A stretch of DNA of 62,348 nt, from positions 1 to 62,348 of the forward strand of contig JAFAQY010000008.1 in NCBI GenBank assembly GCA_019261985.1, written 5' to 3'. Each line of letters begins with the position of its first letter. The first letter of the stretch is position 1. Shown piece by piece: positions 31,821 to 40,378 of the stretch. Both the position numbers and the translations under genes were made by a program. A model generated the notes under the pieces. That model had not been told where the DNA came from. It saw only the letters and a list, made by a program, of their open reading frames with translations, and did not search any database. Source of the DNA: Bryobacterales bacterium (GTDB lineage Bacteria > Acidobacteriota > Terriglobia > Bryobacterales > Bryobacteraceae).

Positions 31821-31887
31821 AAGGAGTCAGCGTTCAGCGTCAAACAAGCTGATGGCTGATCGCGGACTGCTGATAGCTAGCGGCGCT

Positions 31888-32259
31888 TTACCGCAAGTGA
31901 AACGCCAGCCAGACCAGCAGTCCGGCAGCGCCGGGCAGAATAATCTCCGCCCAGTTCCTTTTCAGATATCGGAACAACCGCATAGAAATGGGCGGCGGAA
32001 GCGCTTTTGATTGTGCGTTCGGCGCGAGCGTAGATGCTAGACGGGAGCGCAACCCGGATGGAAATCCGCTCAGCGCGCGCCGAATCTCTTCGCGCCCGCG
32101 GCGGTCGGCGATAAGGATGGTCGCGGAGTTGAATCCATTAGTCGAATGCTCGAGCTCCTTTCGAAGTTGCGGCGGCACGTCCTGCACGGAACGGTAAACT
32201 CTCGTCTTCGCGCCCTTGGCGATAAAGATCGTGGAGGTCTTAACAGTTACACGCTGCAT
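31888..32259 (-). CDS. Hypothetical protein with one C-terminal membrane helix, 123 aa
   Basis: I do not recognise this protein. It begins with beta-rich sequence (RVTVKTSTIFIAKGAKTRVY), continues through a charged region with ADRRGREEIRRALSGFPSGL, and ends in a hydrophobic helix (IILPGAAGLLVWLAFHL) that would anchor it with a large N-terminal cytosolic part. It starts 3 bp after the LysR gene in the same direction and is likely expressed with it. Confidence 0.65.
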   Translation of the reverse strand: MQRVTVKTSTIFIAKGAKTRVYRSVQDVPPQLRKELEHSTNGFNSATILIADRRGREEIRRALSGFPSGLRSRLASTLAPNAQSKALPPPISMRLFRYLKRNWAEIILPGAAGLLVWLAFHLR

Positions 32260-32262
32260 TCT

Positions 32263-33183
32263 TCACATCTCCGCCGCCGGACGCGACGACAGGCGGGTTC
32301 CGCCAAACGCATTCTCCAGCACCACTTCAATAAATCCCAAAGCCGCCTTGGATAGCGCCTTGTCCCTTCTATAGATTAAACCAATCGTCCGCAGCATAGG
32401 ATCAGGCCCAAGCGAAATTGCGGCGAGCCTTTTCGCGGCCACCTCTTCGCGGCAGTGCGATTCGGCGACGAAGCTCACGCCGAGGCCCGCGAGAACGAAG
32501 CGCTTCATCATCTCCGTCGAATCCAGCTCCATGGAGATGCTGATTTGATCCTCCACCAGCTCCATCCAGGCATTCAGCCGGCTCCGGGTAGTGCCGCTCT
32601 TCGGCAGGAGCAGAGGCTCCCCCACCAGATCCGCGGCGAGAATGTGTTTCTTGTTGGCGAGCGGGTGCCCGGCCGGAACAATCGCCTGGATTTCGTCGGA
32701 ATGGATCTTGACGATTTGCAGGCGCTTCTCCTTTACAGGCAACTGCGTGATGCCGAAATCGGCCTGATTGTCGACCACCGCTTCCACCACGCGGGATCCG
32801 TAAGAACGGTCGACGTGCACCTGGACGTTTGGAAAAAGCTTTTTAAATTCTGAGAACACGCGTGGCAGGACGTAAATACATGTAGCTTCATTGGCGGCCA
32901 TCAGAAGCTCGCCTCGCGGGATTCTTTCCAGCTCGTTGATGCTGTCTTGCGCCCTGCGGCGCAAGTCTAAAATCTGTTCGGCGTAATCCGCGAAGATGCG
33001 GCCGGCGGGTGTAAGCGCAATTTTGGTGCCGAGCCGCTCGAATAGCGGCGCGTTGAGGTCCTGCTCCAGTTGCCGCACCTGCGCGCTAACGGCTGGCTGC
33101 GTCCTGAAGCAAGATTGAGCCGCCTTGGAGAAACTCTTCAGGCGAACGATCTCGAGGAAAGTGTGAAGCTGGTCGAGATCCAT
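32263..33183 (-). CDS. LysR-family transcriptional regulator
   Basis: The 306-aa protein has the LysR helix-turn-helix at residues 1-60 (LHTFLEIVRLKSFSKAAQSC, TQPAVSAQVRQLEQDLNAPL) and a periplasmic-binding-like effector domain (LLMAANEATCIYVLPRVFSE, FVAESHCREEVAAKRLAAIS). It resembles the CysB/CbbR type, but the effector and targets are not deducible. It is divergent from waaF, with a 126-bp gap that should contain both promoters and its own operator. Confidence 0.92.
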   Translation of the reverse strand: MDLDQLHTFLEIVRLKSFSKAAQSCFRTQPAVSAQVRQLEQDLNAPLFERLGTKIALTPAGRIFADYAEQILDLRRRAQDSINELERIPRGELLMAANEATCIYVLPRVFSEFKKLFPNVQVHVDRSYGSRVVEAVVDNQADFGITQLPVKEKRLQIVKIHSDEIQAIVPAGHPLANKKHILAADLVGEPLLLPKSGTTRSRLNAWMELVEDQISISMELDSTEMMKRFVLAGLGVSFVAESHCREEVAAKRLAAISLGPDPMLRTIGLIYRRDKALSKAALGFIEVVLENAFGGTRLSSRPAAEM

Positions 33184-33309
33184 GCGTGTCTACGGAGACC
33201 TTATTCTATTTAGGATCGCACCTTTTTTTCAGCGTTGCTGGATTTAGCCGCGCTTTCCCCGAAGCCAAGGCAAAAGCTAGCTCCAACCCGCCTCACGATA
33301 ACCTAAGTT

Positions 33310-34326
33310 TTGGCTTATCGACGCATTCTCGTTCGCGCTACGAACTGGGTGGGTGATGCAGTTATGTCTCTGCCCGCTTTGCGCGCTTTGCGCCGCACTT
33401 TCCCCGGGGCTAAGATATCTATTCTGGCGAAGCCCTGGGTCGCGGAGCTCTATGGACGCGAACCGTTTTGCGACGACCTGATTCCTTACACTGCCGCCGA
33501 TCCGCCGGCGAAATGGGCTGCGGCACGGGCGCTCTGTTCGCGCGAGTTCGATTGCGCGATCCTCCTGCAAAACGCCTTTGAAGCGGCCGCGGTTACGTTC
33601 GCTGCGCGAATTCCGGAGCGTATCGGCTACGCCCGCGATGGCCGCGGATTTCTGTTGACGCGCTCGGTCCCCGTGCCGCGATTGGGGGAAATTCCGCCGC
33701 ATGAGCGCTTTTACTACTTAGAGCTTTTGCGGCGCGCCGGGATTATTGACTCCTTTCGTGAGGACGACGCGATTCGGCTGGATGGGGCTGCGGCGGCAAA
33801 ACAGGCCGGAATCGAAAGACTCCGCGCGCTTGGCTGGCAGCAGCCCGTGATCGGCCTGAGCCCGGGAGCGGCTTACGGATCCGCAAAACGCTGGTTGCCG
33901 GAACGGTTCGCGGAAGCCGCGAACCGCGTGGCCGCCGAACTGGGCGCGGCGGTGGTGATCTTCGGATCGAAGGACGAACGGGAGTTGTGCGCGAGAGTGG
34001 CTTCCGCCATCGCGGCGCCCGTCAAGAATTTCGCGGGGGAGACGCCGCTCGGGGAGTTCATCGAACTCGCCGCGGGTTGCGATGTGTATCTCACCAACGA
34101 TTCCGGCGCGATGCACATCGCGTCCGCTCTCGGCGTGCCCACGGTCGCGATCTTCGGCGCAACGAACGACGCCACCACCGGCCCAACCGGATGTCTTGCC
34201 CGAGTCGTGCGCGAGCCCGTGGAATGCAGTCCGTGCCTGAAACGCGAATGCCCCATCGACCACCGCTGCATGACCCGCGTAACGGCTGAAAAAGTAGCGC
34301 GCGTGGCTCTGGAACTGCTGAAATAG
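33310..34326 (+). CDS. waaF: ADP-heptose:LPS heptosyltransferase II
   Basis: The 338-aa GT9 enzyme opens with ILVRATNWVGDAVMSLPALR and has GLSPGAAYGSAKRWLPERFA, CDVYLTNDSGAMHIASALGV and ECSPCLKRECPIDHRCM, all typical of WaaF. It adds the second heptose to the lipopolysaccharide inner core at the inner membrane face. The start is TTG with a weak upstream site. It begins the core-sugar cluster with an HldE-like gene and waaC. Confidence 0.93.
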   Translation: MAYRRILVRATNWVGDAVMSLPALRALRRTFPGAKISILAKPWVAELYGREPFCDDLIPYTAADPPAKWAAARALCSREFDCAILLQNAFEAAAVTFAARIPERIGYARDGRGFLLTRSVPVPRLGEIPPHERFYYLELLRRAGIIDSFREDDAIRLDGAAAAKQAGIERLRALGWQQPVIGLSPGAAYGSAKRWLPERFAEAANRVAAELGAAVVIFGSKDERELCARVASAIAAPVKNFAGETPLGEFIELAAGCDVYLTNDSGAMHIASALGVPTVAIFGATNDATTGPTGCLARVVREPVECSPCLKRECPIDHRCMTRVTAEKVARVALELLK

Positions 34327-34335
34327 AAAGTAATC

Positions 34336-34686
34336 GTGGATACTCGGACCAAGATAGTTCCCTGTTCGGAAGCGCTTCGCATTGCCGCCGCGGGCGCGAC
34401 TGTCGTCACCGGTTACTTCGATCCCATGGTGGCTTTCCACGCCGATCGTCTCCAGGAGCTGAAGAAGCCCGGCGCGCCGTTGCTGGTGGTGATTGCCGAT
34501 CCTGCAAACCCAATCCTCCCCACGCGCGCGAGAGCAGAGTTGGCCGCCGCGCTTAGGGTAGTCGATTATGTTGGCGAAGGCGCTTTCGACATCGAGCCGG
34601 ACTATTGTTTGGAACAGGAACACGAACGCCGTTTGGAAGAATTGGTTGCGGATGTCCATGCCCGGCAGCATGTACTCGGGTCATGA
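34336..34686 (+). CDS. Degenerate HldE/RfaE nucleotidyltransferase-like protein
   Basis: The 116-aa product reads like a worn cytidylyltransferase: VVTGYFDPMVAFHADRLQEL resembles the nucleotide-binding GCFDILHxGH motif, but the second histidine and the glycine are gone, and LLVVIADPANPI and LAAALRVVDYVGEGAFDIEP follow the HldE C-domain order. The GTG start is 10 bp after waaF and the stop overlaps waaC by ATGA. HldE activates heptose phosphate for waaF and waaC, so the location fits, yet the mutated HxGH suggests a non-catalytic or altered protein. Confidence 0.75.
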   Translation: MDTRTKIVPCSEALRIAAAGATVVTGYFDPMVAFHADRLQELKKPGAPLLVVIADPANPILPTRARAELAAALRVVDYVGEGAFDIEPDYCLEQEHERRLEELVADVHARQHVLGS

Positions 34687-35651
34687 GCGATTTCCGTATC
34701 CTCGTGGTCCGGCTGAGCGCAATGGGCGACGTGATTCACACACTGCCCGCGGTCGCCAGCCTGAAGCATAGTTTCCCGCGCAGTTCTCTCTCCTGGGTCA
34801 TACGCCCGCAGTGGGCTCCGCTGCTTGAGGGTAATCCCTTTGTAGACCGTGTGATCGTCGCCGACCGCGGTCCCGGCGCGATGCTCACCGTCATTCGCAA
34901 CCTCCGGCAGGAGCGCTTCGACGTGGTCGTCGATTTCCAGGCGCTTCTGCAATCCGCGGTGGTCACCGCTGCTGTGCGATGCCAGAAAAAGGTCGGGCTG
35001 CACCGGTCGCAGGCACGCGAGAGGCTTGCGTCATTGGTTTATTCGACGGCGGTTCTTACGCGCTCGGATCACCGCGTGGAGCGAAACCTCGAATTGGCGG
35101 CCGCGGCCGGAGCCACGAATCTGCTGCGCGTTTTTCCGGCGCCGGAGGGGCGGCCCGAGGGCGACCTGCCGGATGGAGCCTTTGTCCTCGCGTCGCCGCT
35201 GGCCGGGTGGGGAGCGAAGCAGTGGCCGATGGAATACTACACGGATCTGGCGCGTGCTTTGGAGATTCCGCTGGTTTTGAACGGACCGCCCTCGGCCGAA
35301 GAAACGCTCCGGCGTGTCCGGGGAGTTCGAGTACATATCTCGGGCGTTGCGGGCTTGATCGACGCAACTCGGCGCGCGTCGGCGGTGGTGGGAGTGGATA
35401 GCGGGCCGCTGCATCTGGCGGCCGCATTGTCGAAGCCCGGCGTCGGGATCTATGGCCCGACCAATCCCGCTGTACATGGACCCTATGGCGGATCGATGCG
35501 CGTGCTGCGCGCGAGCGGCGCCGTTACCACCCTGAAGCGGCGCGATGCCGAAGACGCGAATATGCGTGCCGTTACTCCTCCGGTTGTTTTCGCAGAGTTG
35601 CAGGCGGCCCTGCGATGTCCCGTCAAAACCACAGCGGGTTCGCCCGCGTGA
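34683..35651 (+). CDS. waaC: LPS heptosyltransferase I
   Basis: From MSDFRILVVRLSAMGDVIHT the 322-aa GT9 protein matches WaaC (LPAVASLKHSFPRSSLSWVI, ASAVVGVDSGPLHLAAALSK, GIYGPTNPAVHGPYG). It adds the first heptose to Kdo of the lipid A-core. The start overlaps the HldE-like gene by ATGA and the stop overlaps the next start by GTGA. The paired waaF/waaC placement indicates heptose-containing inner core. Confidence 0.92.
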   Translation: MSDFRILVVRLSAMGDVIHTLPAVASLKHSFPRSSLSWVIRPQWAPLLEGNPFVDRVIVADRGPGAMLTVIRNLRQERFDVVVDFQALLQSAVVTAAVRCQKKVGLHRSQARERLASLVYSTAVLTRSDHRVERNLELAAAAGATNLLRVFPAPEGRPEGDLPDGAFVLASPLAGWGAKQWPMEYYTDLARALEIPLVLNGPPSAEETLRRVRGVRVHISGVAGLIDATRRASAVVGVDSGPLHLAAALSKPGVGIYGPTNPAVHGPYGGSMRVLRASGAVTTLKRRDAEDANMRAVTPPVVFAELQAALRCPVKTTAGSPA

Positions 35652-36193
35652 GCTTTTCAAAGCCTTACGCCGACGCCGTCGCAAAGCTTCGTGTATTTTG
35701 CGGATTTCTTATGGCGGCCGCCTTTGTGTGGTTTTCCGAGCCCACGGCCGCTTCGCTTGCGTTCGGCCTGCCGCTGGCGGCTGCCGGCTTGGCGTTGCGA
35801 GCCTGGGCCGCCGGACACCTTGAAAAAAATCTCTCGCTTACCGACAGCGGCCCGTACGCGCATGTGCGTAATCCGCTATATATCGGGACTCTCACGGTGT
35901 CGGCGGGCTTTGCAATTGCGGCGCGGCGCTGGGAGTTGGGGCTATTATTTGCCGCCATCTTCCTGCTGGTTTATCTGCCAGTGGTGGAGCTTGAAGAACA
36001 GCATTTAGCGCGTTTGTTTCCCGAGTTCAAAGAGTATGCGCGCCGCGTGCCCCGGTTGGCGCCTCGAATAAGCGGCTGGGGCCTGGGTGCCAAACCATTC
36101 CAGTTTTCTTTGTACCGCCGCAACCGCGAATACGAAGCATTGGCCGGGTTCCTGGCAGGCGTGGGCGTGCTTTTCTGGAAAGTGATTCGTTAG
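35648..36193 (+). CDS. Membrane methyltransferase of the isoprenylcysteine carboxyl methyltransferase-like family
   Basis: I prefer the GTG at 35648, which forms GTGA with the waaC stop, over a start at 35615. The 181-aa protein has several membrane helices and the ICMT/PEMT-type motif LSLTDSGPYAHVRNPLYIGT followed by VVELEEQHLARLFPEFKEYA, with RNPLY and EE as the SAM and catalytic region. It would methylate a membrane lipid or quinone-like compound; the substrate is unknown. It is the last gene of the LPS cluster and converges with the LuxR gene, overlapping by 4 bp. Confidence 0.83.
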   Translation: MSFSKPYADAVAKLRVFCGFLMAAAFVWFSEPTAASLAFGLPLAAAGLALRAWAAGHLEKNLSLTDSGPYAHVRNPLYIGTLTVSAGFAIAARRWELGLLFAAIFLLVYLPVVELEEQHLARLFPEFKEYARRVPRLAPRISGWGLGAKPFQFSLYRRNREYEALAGFLAGVGVLFWKVIR

Positions 36194-36729
36194 ATTTTCA
36201 CCAAGCCGAGCCTCACTCCGCGCATCACCGCTTCCGTTCGCGTACCCGCGCGCAGTTTTGCCAGGATCGAGTTCACATGGAATTTGGCTGTGTGCTCCGA
36301 AATCGAAAGCCGGTAAGCAATCATCTTATTGCTCAAACCCTCGGCGAGCATCTCCAACACATCCAGTTCGCGGCGCGTAAGCCGGTCAATCGTTCCGTCG
36401 TCATCCGGAGGAGCGGGAAAGGGTAAGAGTTCGCCCGCCGGGACAACGGTTAATCCCGCCGCCGCAGCTTGAATCGCGGCTGCGATCTGCTCTGCCGGTG
36501 CATCCCGCGGCAGCACCGCTCGAACTGCGCCACGCAAATTCCGCGCGGCAAGGTCGTCTCCGAGGAGCACAACGGGAACCTCAGATTCGACGGGGACGGC
36601 GCCGTCGCTGAGAATCACGTCGGCATCCTCCTCCCGCGCGCCAAGCTCGATGTCTGCGTAATGACCTAGCAGCGATTCCAAACCCGCGCGCGTTACGGCG
36701 GAACGGGCCGCAATATGGAGGCGGATCAA
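36190..36729 (-). CDS. LuxR-type regulator with a degenerate (pseudo-)receiver domain
   Basis: The 179-aa protein ends in a clear LuxR helix-turn-helix (LTRRELDVLEMLAEGLSNKM, AYRLSISEHTAKFHVNSILA). The N-terminal 110 residues follow the receiver order (IRLHIAARSAVTRAGLESLL, ADVILSDGAVP) but lack the acidic pair before the first helix, where DDH-type residues are replaced by ARS, and have Pro in place of the conserved Lys. An Asp in the phospho-acceptor position remains (D42). Phosphorylation control is therefore doubtful. Its start overlaps the stop of the protease gene, so it is the third gene of the operon. Confidence 0.85.
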   Translation of the reverse strand: MIRLHIAARSAVTRAGLESLLGHYADIELGAREEDADVILSDGAVPVESEVPVVLLGDDLAARNLRGAVRAVLPRDAPAEQIAAAIQAAAAGLTVVPAGELLPFPAPPDDDGTIDRLTRRELDVLEMLAEGLSNKMIAYRLSISEHTAKFHVNSILAKLRAGTRTEAVMRGVRLGLVKI

Positions 36730-37580
36730 GCCGCCTCCCGGCGGCTCGCCGGCAAAGCGATCGCCACCTCCCGCACGGCGAGCCTCTGCCCCCGCAGAAA
36801 GCCAAGCCGGAGGACATTTCCGGTCGCACCGTCAATCGCGTTTCCTAGATCCCTCGCAGACGCCAGTTTGGCGCCGTTCGCGGACACCAGCAGGTCTCCG
36901 CTCTTCAACGATGCATATTCCGCCGGGCTGTTCGATGTTACGTCGAGTACGAGCAGCGCCGATTCGCCAGGAGGGCTTGCAACCTGCCGCACTACTACCC
37001 CGAGCGATGGCCGCGCTCCCCGGCGCAGGAAATCTGCGACAGTGTCGCTCGGCACCGCCAATCCCAGGGCGCCGCCGCGGCTGCTGACCACCATCGTATT
37101 GATTCCAACGACGCGCCCTTCCGAATCGGCGAGCGGTCCTCCGGAATTACCGGGCGCCAGCCGGATCGCGGCCTGAACCCAGCGGCGGTCATCCCAACCG
37201 CGCACCGGCCCGCACGCGCGAATCGTTCCAGTGGTGAGCGCTCCCACAAACCCCAAAGGATTTCCGATTGCGATCACCGGCTCACCGGGCCGCAATGACG
37301 TAGAGTCACGCCACGCAGGCGCGGGAAGATTTCGGGCCTGAACTTTCAGGGTCGCCAAATCCCGCCGTGGATCACGTTCGGCAAGTTCTGCGGTGAGCGA
37401 AGTGCCATCCCACAATTCGACTACCGCCGAGCCGCTCACGACATGAGCATTGGTGACCACCGTTCCGTCAGCCGTCCAGATAACGCCCGAGCCACTGCCT
37501 TGAGCATTTCGCGCTTCGGTCAGGATTCTGACAGTTGAACGGCGAAGCTGTTCCGCAATTTCGCCGAACCGCCCCGGCAT
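36726..37580 (-). CDS. HtrA/DegP-like serine protease with PDZ domain, intact triad, no signal peptide
   Basis: The 284-aa protein has a trypsin-type HtrA fold: TNAHVV (His46), RRDLATL (Asp74) and APGNSGGPL (Ser146). A PDZ domain occupies residues 190-280 (LGVVVRQVASPPGESALLVL, AEYASLKSGDLLVSANG). No signal peptide or membrane segment is seen, so it may be cytosolic. It is flanked by a dead HtrA paralogue upstream (6 bp) and the LuxR-type regulator downstream. The triad suggests an active degradative or signal-sensing enzyme. Confidence 0.9.
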   Translation of the reverse strand: MPGRFGEIAEQLRRSTVRILTEARNAQGSGSGVIWTADGTVVTNAHVVSGSAVVELWDGTSLTAELAERDPRRDLATLKVQARNLPAPAWRDSTSLRPGEPVIAIGNPLGFVGALTTGTIRACGPVRGWDDRRWVQAAIRLAPGNSGGPLADSEGRVVGINTMVVSSRGGALGLAVPSDTVADFLRRGARPSLGVVVRQVASPPGESALLVLDVTSNSPAEYASLKSGDLLVSANGAKLASARDLGNAIDGATGNVLRLGFLRGQRLAVREVAIALPASRREAA

Positions 37581-37585
37581 ACTCG

Positions 37586-38491
37586 CTACCTCCTCGGGCG
37601 CTCGCCAATTGTGACGTCTAACTTCACGACCTCTCCGCCGCGCACGATTTTGACAGGCATTTTTTTCCCGATCGAATCGGAATCGAGCAATTCCTGTACT
37701 TTCTCGGGCCGTGCGACGGATTGTCCATTCAGTTCTATTAAAATGTCGCCGATCGACACCCCCGCGCGGCCTGCCGGCGCATCCGGATCGACGCTCATCG
37801 CCATCAGGCCCGTTGGTGAAGACAAACCCAGCTTAGTTGTGAGATGCTCCGGAAGAGCAATTGGTTGTAGGCCCGCGCCAAGGTAGCCGCGCGGAATGCG
37901 GCCGTGCATTATCAGCCTTTCGGAAATTCGCGCAATGGTCTCCGGCGGAATTGCGAACGCAGAGAACCGCGACAGCGCTTGCGTGGCGAAGCCGATGAAT
38001 TGGCCCGCGGCATTCACCACAGCTCCGCCCGCGGCCCCCGGCTGTAAATCGAGGGCCAAGCGGATAACGCGGTCGAGCCGCCCGCCGCGCCAGGTCTGGG
38101 AAGCGGGAGAAATACTTCCGATAACGCCGAGCGCCGCGATCGGACTGTCCTTCGACCGGCCAACGGCCAGCGCGATTTGGCCAGGGACAAGGCTCGCGGT
38201 CTCGGCTTTCGAAACGACGTGCACGTCAAGCGAAGCCGCGCGCAATACGGCGAGATCCGTGCCTGGATCGCGGCCGACCAGTTCGGCATTCACGGTTGTG
38301 CCGTTTGGAATGGTGATGCGGATATCTTCATCGCGGCGAATCGTGTGACACGCGGTGACGATAATGCCCGGGCTCCAGTGGACGCCGCTCGAATCGAAAC
38401 GCCGCCGCGCGTGAATAGCTACAACGGATTGAGCCGCTTTGCCGACGACGGACGCGAGCTCATCCGAGAAAGAAACAAGAGAGTTGGTCAA
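37586..38491 (-). CDS. Catalytically dead HtrA-like protease paralogue with PDZ domain
   Basis: An AGGAGG site (38500-38505) fixes a TTG start at 38491, giving 301 aa. His49 (TACHTI) and Asp79 (GTDLAVL) are kept, but the nucleophile motif GNSGGP reads QPGAAGGAVV, with Ala154 for Ser. The PDZ domain (RGYLGAGLQPIALPEHL, GRAGVSIGDILIELNGQSVA) is intact. No signal peptide is visible. It directly precedes the active HtrA paralogue (6 bp). The pair suggests a scaffold-protease or substrate-presentation partner, perhaps a heteromer. Confidence 0.88.
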   Translation of the reverse strand: MTNSLVSFSDELASVVGKAAQSVVAIHARRRFDSSGVHWSPGIIVTACHTIRRDEDIRITIPNGTTVNAELVGRDPGTDLAVLRAASLDVHVVSKAETASLVPGQIALAVGRSKDSPIAALGVIGSISPASQTWRGGRLDRVIRLALDLQPGAAGGAVVNAAGQFIGFATQALSRFSAFAIPPETIARISERLIMHGRIPRGYLGAGLQPIALPEHLTTKLGLSSPTGLMAMSVDPDAPAGRAGVSIGDILIELNGQSVARPEKVQELLDSDSIGKKMPVKIVRGGEVVKLDVTIGERPRR

Positions 38492-38582
38492 GAGTGCTGC
38501 CTCCTGACCTAAGCATGCATTCGCGGGGCAGGGAAGCGCATACCGAGAACGGGTGGGCCGGACCTGCCCGTTCGGGCGGGTC

Positions 38583-38623
38583 GTTGGGCAGGATGGTATC
38601 CTGCGCGCGATTGCCAATCGCGC
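38583..38623 (+). repeat. Two-hairpin dispersed repeat, copy 2
   Basis: GGCAGGAT-GGT-ATCCTGC at the left and GCGCGATT-GCC-AATCGCGC at the right form adjacent perfect stems. A further hairpin, ACCTGCCCG-TT-CGGGCGGGT with one wobble pair, lies just left near 38569-38588. The block occupies the gap between the dead-HtrA gene and the TPP enzyme. Confidence 0.75.
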
Positions 38624-38656
38624 TGGTTAACCTTAAACAACACCCGACCAGGCGGG

Positions 38657-40375
38657 CTAGCTCATCAAATGCGCAAGCCAGACGTCCAGCACCGCGGAGC
38701 GCCGTTCCTGACGAACCGCGTGCAGCGCTTCTTCGATGGCCGGATTTAAATCCGCGGGATTCTTCACCACGCGCGCGAATGCTCCGCCGGCTGCGGCGGC
38801 GATGCCGGAATAATCGGGCGGCGGATCGAACGCGATGCCAAGGTCGCCGGCTTTGCTGGCGAACCCATGCGGATGGACCGCGAGCGCGGAAAATCTCGGG
38901 GCGCGCCAGCCGCGGTTGTTGTAGATAACCTGCAGAAACGGAGCTTGGTACCTTCGGGCGATCCAGTGTACGGTCGAAGGCTGGCTGAACATGTACGAGC
39001 CATCGCCCGTGAGACTTACGACCGTTTTGTCCGGTGCCGCGAGCTTCATCCCGATCGCCGCCCCGCCGTTCCAGCCGAGCGAGCTCGCGCCGCTGGTGAA
39101 AAGCCGGAGCGGCTGCGTGGCGCCGACGTGGTTGTGAATTACAGAGTAGTTCGTTATTCCTTCGTTCAAAACAATTGTGTCGCGGTCAATATGTTTGCGG
39201 ATACAAGCGGTGAGGTACTCCGGTGTAATGGTTCCATCCTGAGGCTGCCGCTCACGTGTTGCGAGCTGAGCGTCGCGATCCCGGTGCACCCGGGAATAAT
39301 GCGCGTGCCGGTCCTGAACCAGCGCGGCATCGACGCCGGAACCCAGCCGATCGTGAATTTGACGGAGAGCCGTCGCGCAATCGGCTCTGAAAACCCGGCG
39401 CGCCGGAATGTACCACAGCGGCATCTGCTCTTTAATCGGATCGATATCGATATGGTAGATGCGAGCTTCGGGGCTCGGACCGTTTTTGGACGGAATCCAC
39501 GGAACGTCGCTATCCATTACCAGCACGAAATCCGCTTCAGCCAGGCATGGATTCTGAACGGGTTCATTGCCTTGAACGCCAATATACAGTTCATTGTCTG
39601 AAGGAAAATTCAAGTAATTCGCGACCGATTCGAGCACGGCCATTCCGGTGCAGCGGCACAGCCGCACCAGTTCTTCGACAGCTTGCGAATTGCGGCCCAA
39701 ATATGAAGTGACTACCAACGGACGACGGGCAGTCCGCAATTCATTCGCGAGCTCTTCCACGCCTGCCGCCGGGAGAGCGATCGGCTCGATCGGTTCGAAC
39801 AGAGCTGGATTCACTTCGATACGTGGGATTTCCTCCTCCATCACTTCACGAGGTCCCATCAGGTACGCCGGCCCCTTCGGGTCGCTATAGGCGAACTGCA
39901 AGGCGCGGTGCACCATCTGTTTAATGTTGCGACCGGTTCGCAGCTCGTTTTCGTATTTCATGTAGGGGCGGACGATCCCCCTTTGATCGAAGACATCCTG
40001 CAGCCAGTGAATGAACTCGTTGCGAGTTCCTCGCAACTCGCCTTCCTGCGTGTAGGGCGATGCTCCCGCGAAGATCAGCACGGGAATGCGGCAGCGCGAC
40101 ACATTATGAACCGCTCCCGCCAGCGATTGCGTGCCGCACTCGACGTGCACGATGACGGCTTGTGCCCGGCCTGTGAGTTGCGTGTAGCCTTGCGCACAGG
40201 CGAGCGCAACCATTTCATTCGGGCAGGTAATGACATTCGGCACCGCCGTGCCCTCGGCCTTGGCCTGCGCGATCGCTTCCAGGAGCGCCGGATGATCGCT
40301 GCCGAAATTCGAAAAAATATAAGAGACGCCCGCGTCTTGCAGGGCTTCTAGGAAAGCGGAACTGGTTGTGTACAT
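38657..40375 (-). CDS. Thiamine pyrophosphate-dependent enzyme, acetolactate synthase-like
   Basis: The 572-aa protein has the three-domain fold of TPP enzymes: N-terminal PYR domain with the catalytic Glu in TCPNEMVALACAQGY, a middle domain, and the PP domain with GDGSYMFSQPSTVHWIARRY to NN (GDG-x28-NN TPP motif). It resembles acetolactate synthase and related carboligases or decarboxylases but lacks ALS-specific neighbours such as ilvN or ilvC, so the substrate is open. The gene is monocistronic or leads into the tannase gene only 3 bp downstream of its start. Confidence 0.88.
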   Translation of the reverse strand: MYTTSSAFLEALQDAGVSYIFSNFGSDHPALLEAIAQAKAEGTAVPNVITCPNEMVALACAQGYTQLTGRAQAVIVHVECGTQSLAGAVHNVSRCRIPVLIFAGASPYTQEGELRGTRNEFIHWLQDVFDQRGIVRPYMKYENELRTGRNIKQMVHRALQFAYSDPKGPAYLMGPREVMEEEIPRIEVNPALFEPIEPIALPAAGVEELANELRTARRPLVVTSYLGRNSQAVEELVRLCRCTGMAVLESVANYLNFPSDNELYIGVQGNEPVQNPCLAEADFVLVMDSDVPWIPSKNGPSPEARIYHIDIDPIKEQMPLWYIPARRVFRADCATALRQIHDRLGSGVDAALVQDRHAHYSRVHRDRDAQLATRERQPQDGTITPEYLTACIRKHIDRDTIVLNEGITNYSVIHNHVGATQPLRLFTSGASSLGWNGGAAIGMKLAAPDKTVVSLTGDGSYMFSQPSTVHWIARRYQAPFLQVIYNNRGWRAPRFSALAVHPHGFASKAGDLGIAFDPPPDYSGIAAAAGGAFARVVKNPADLNPAIEEALHAVRQERRSAVLDVWLAHLMS

Positions 40376-40378
40376 GCT

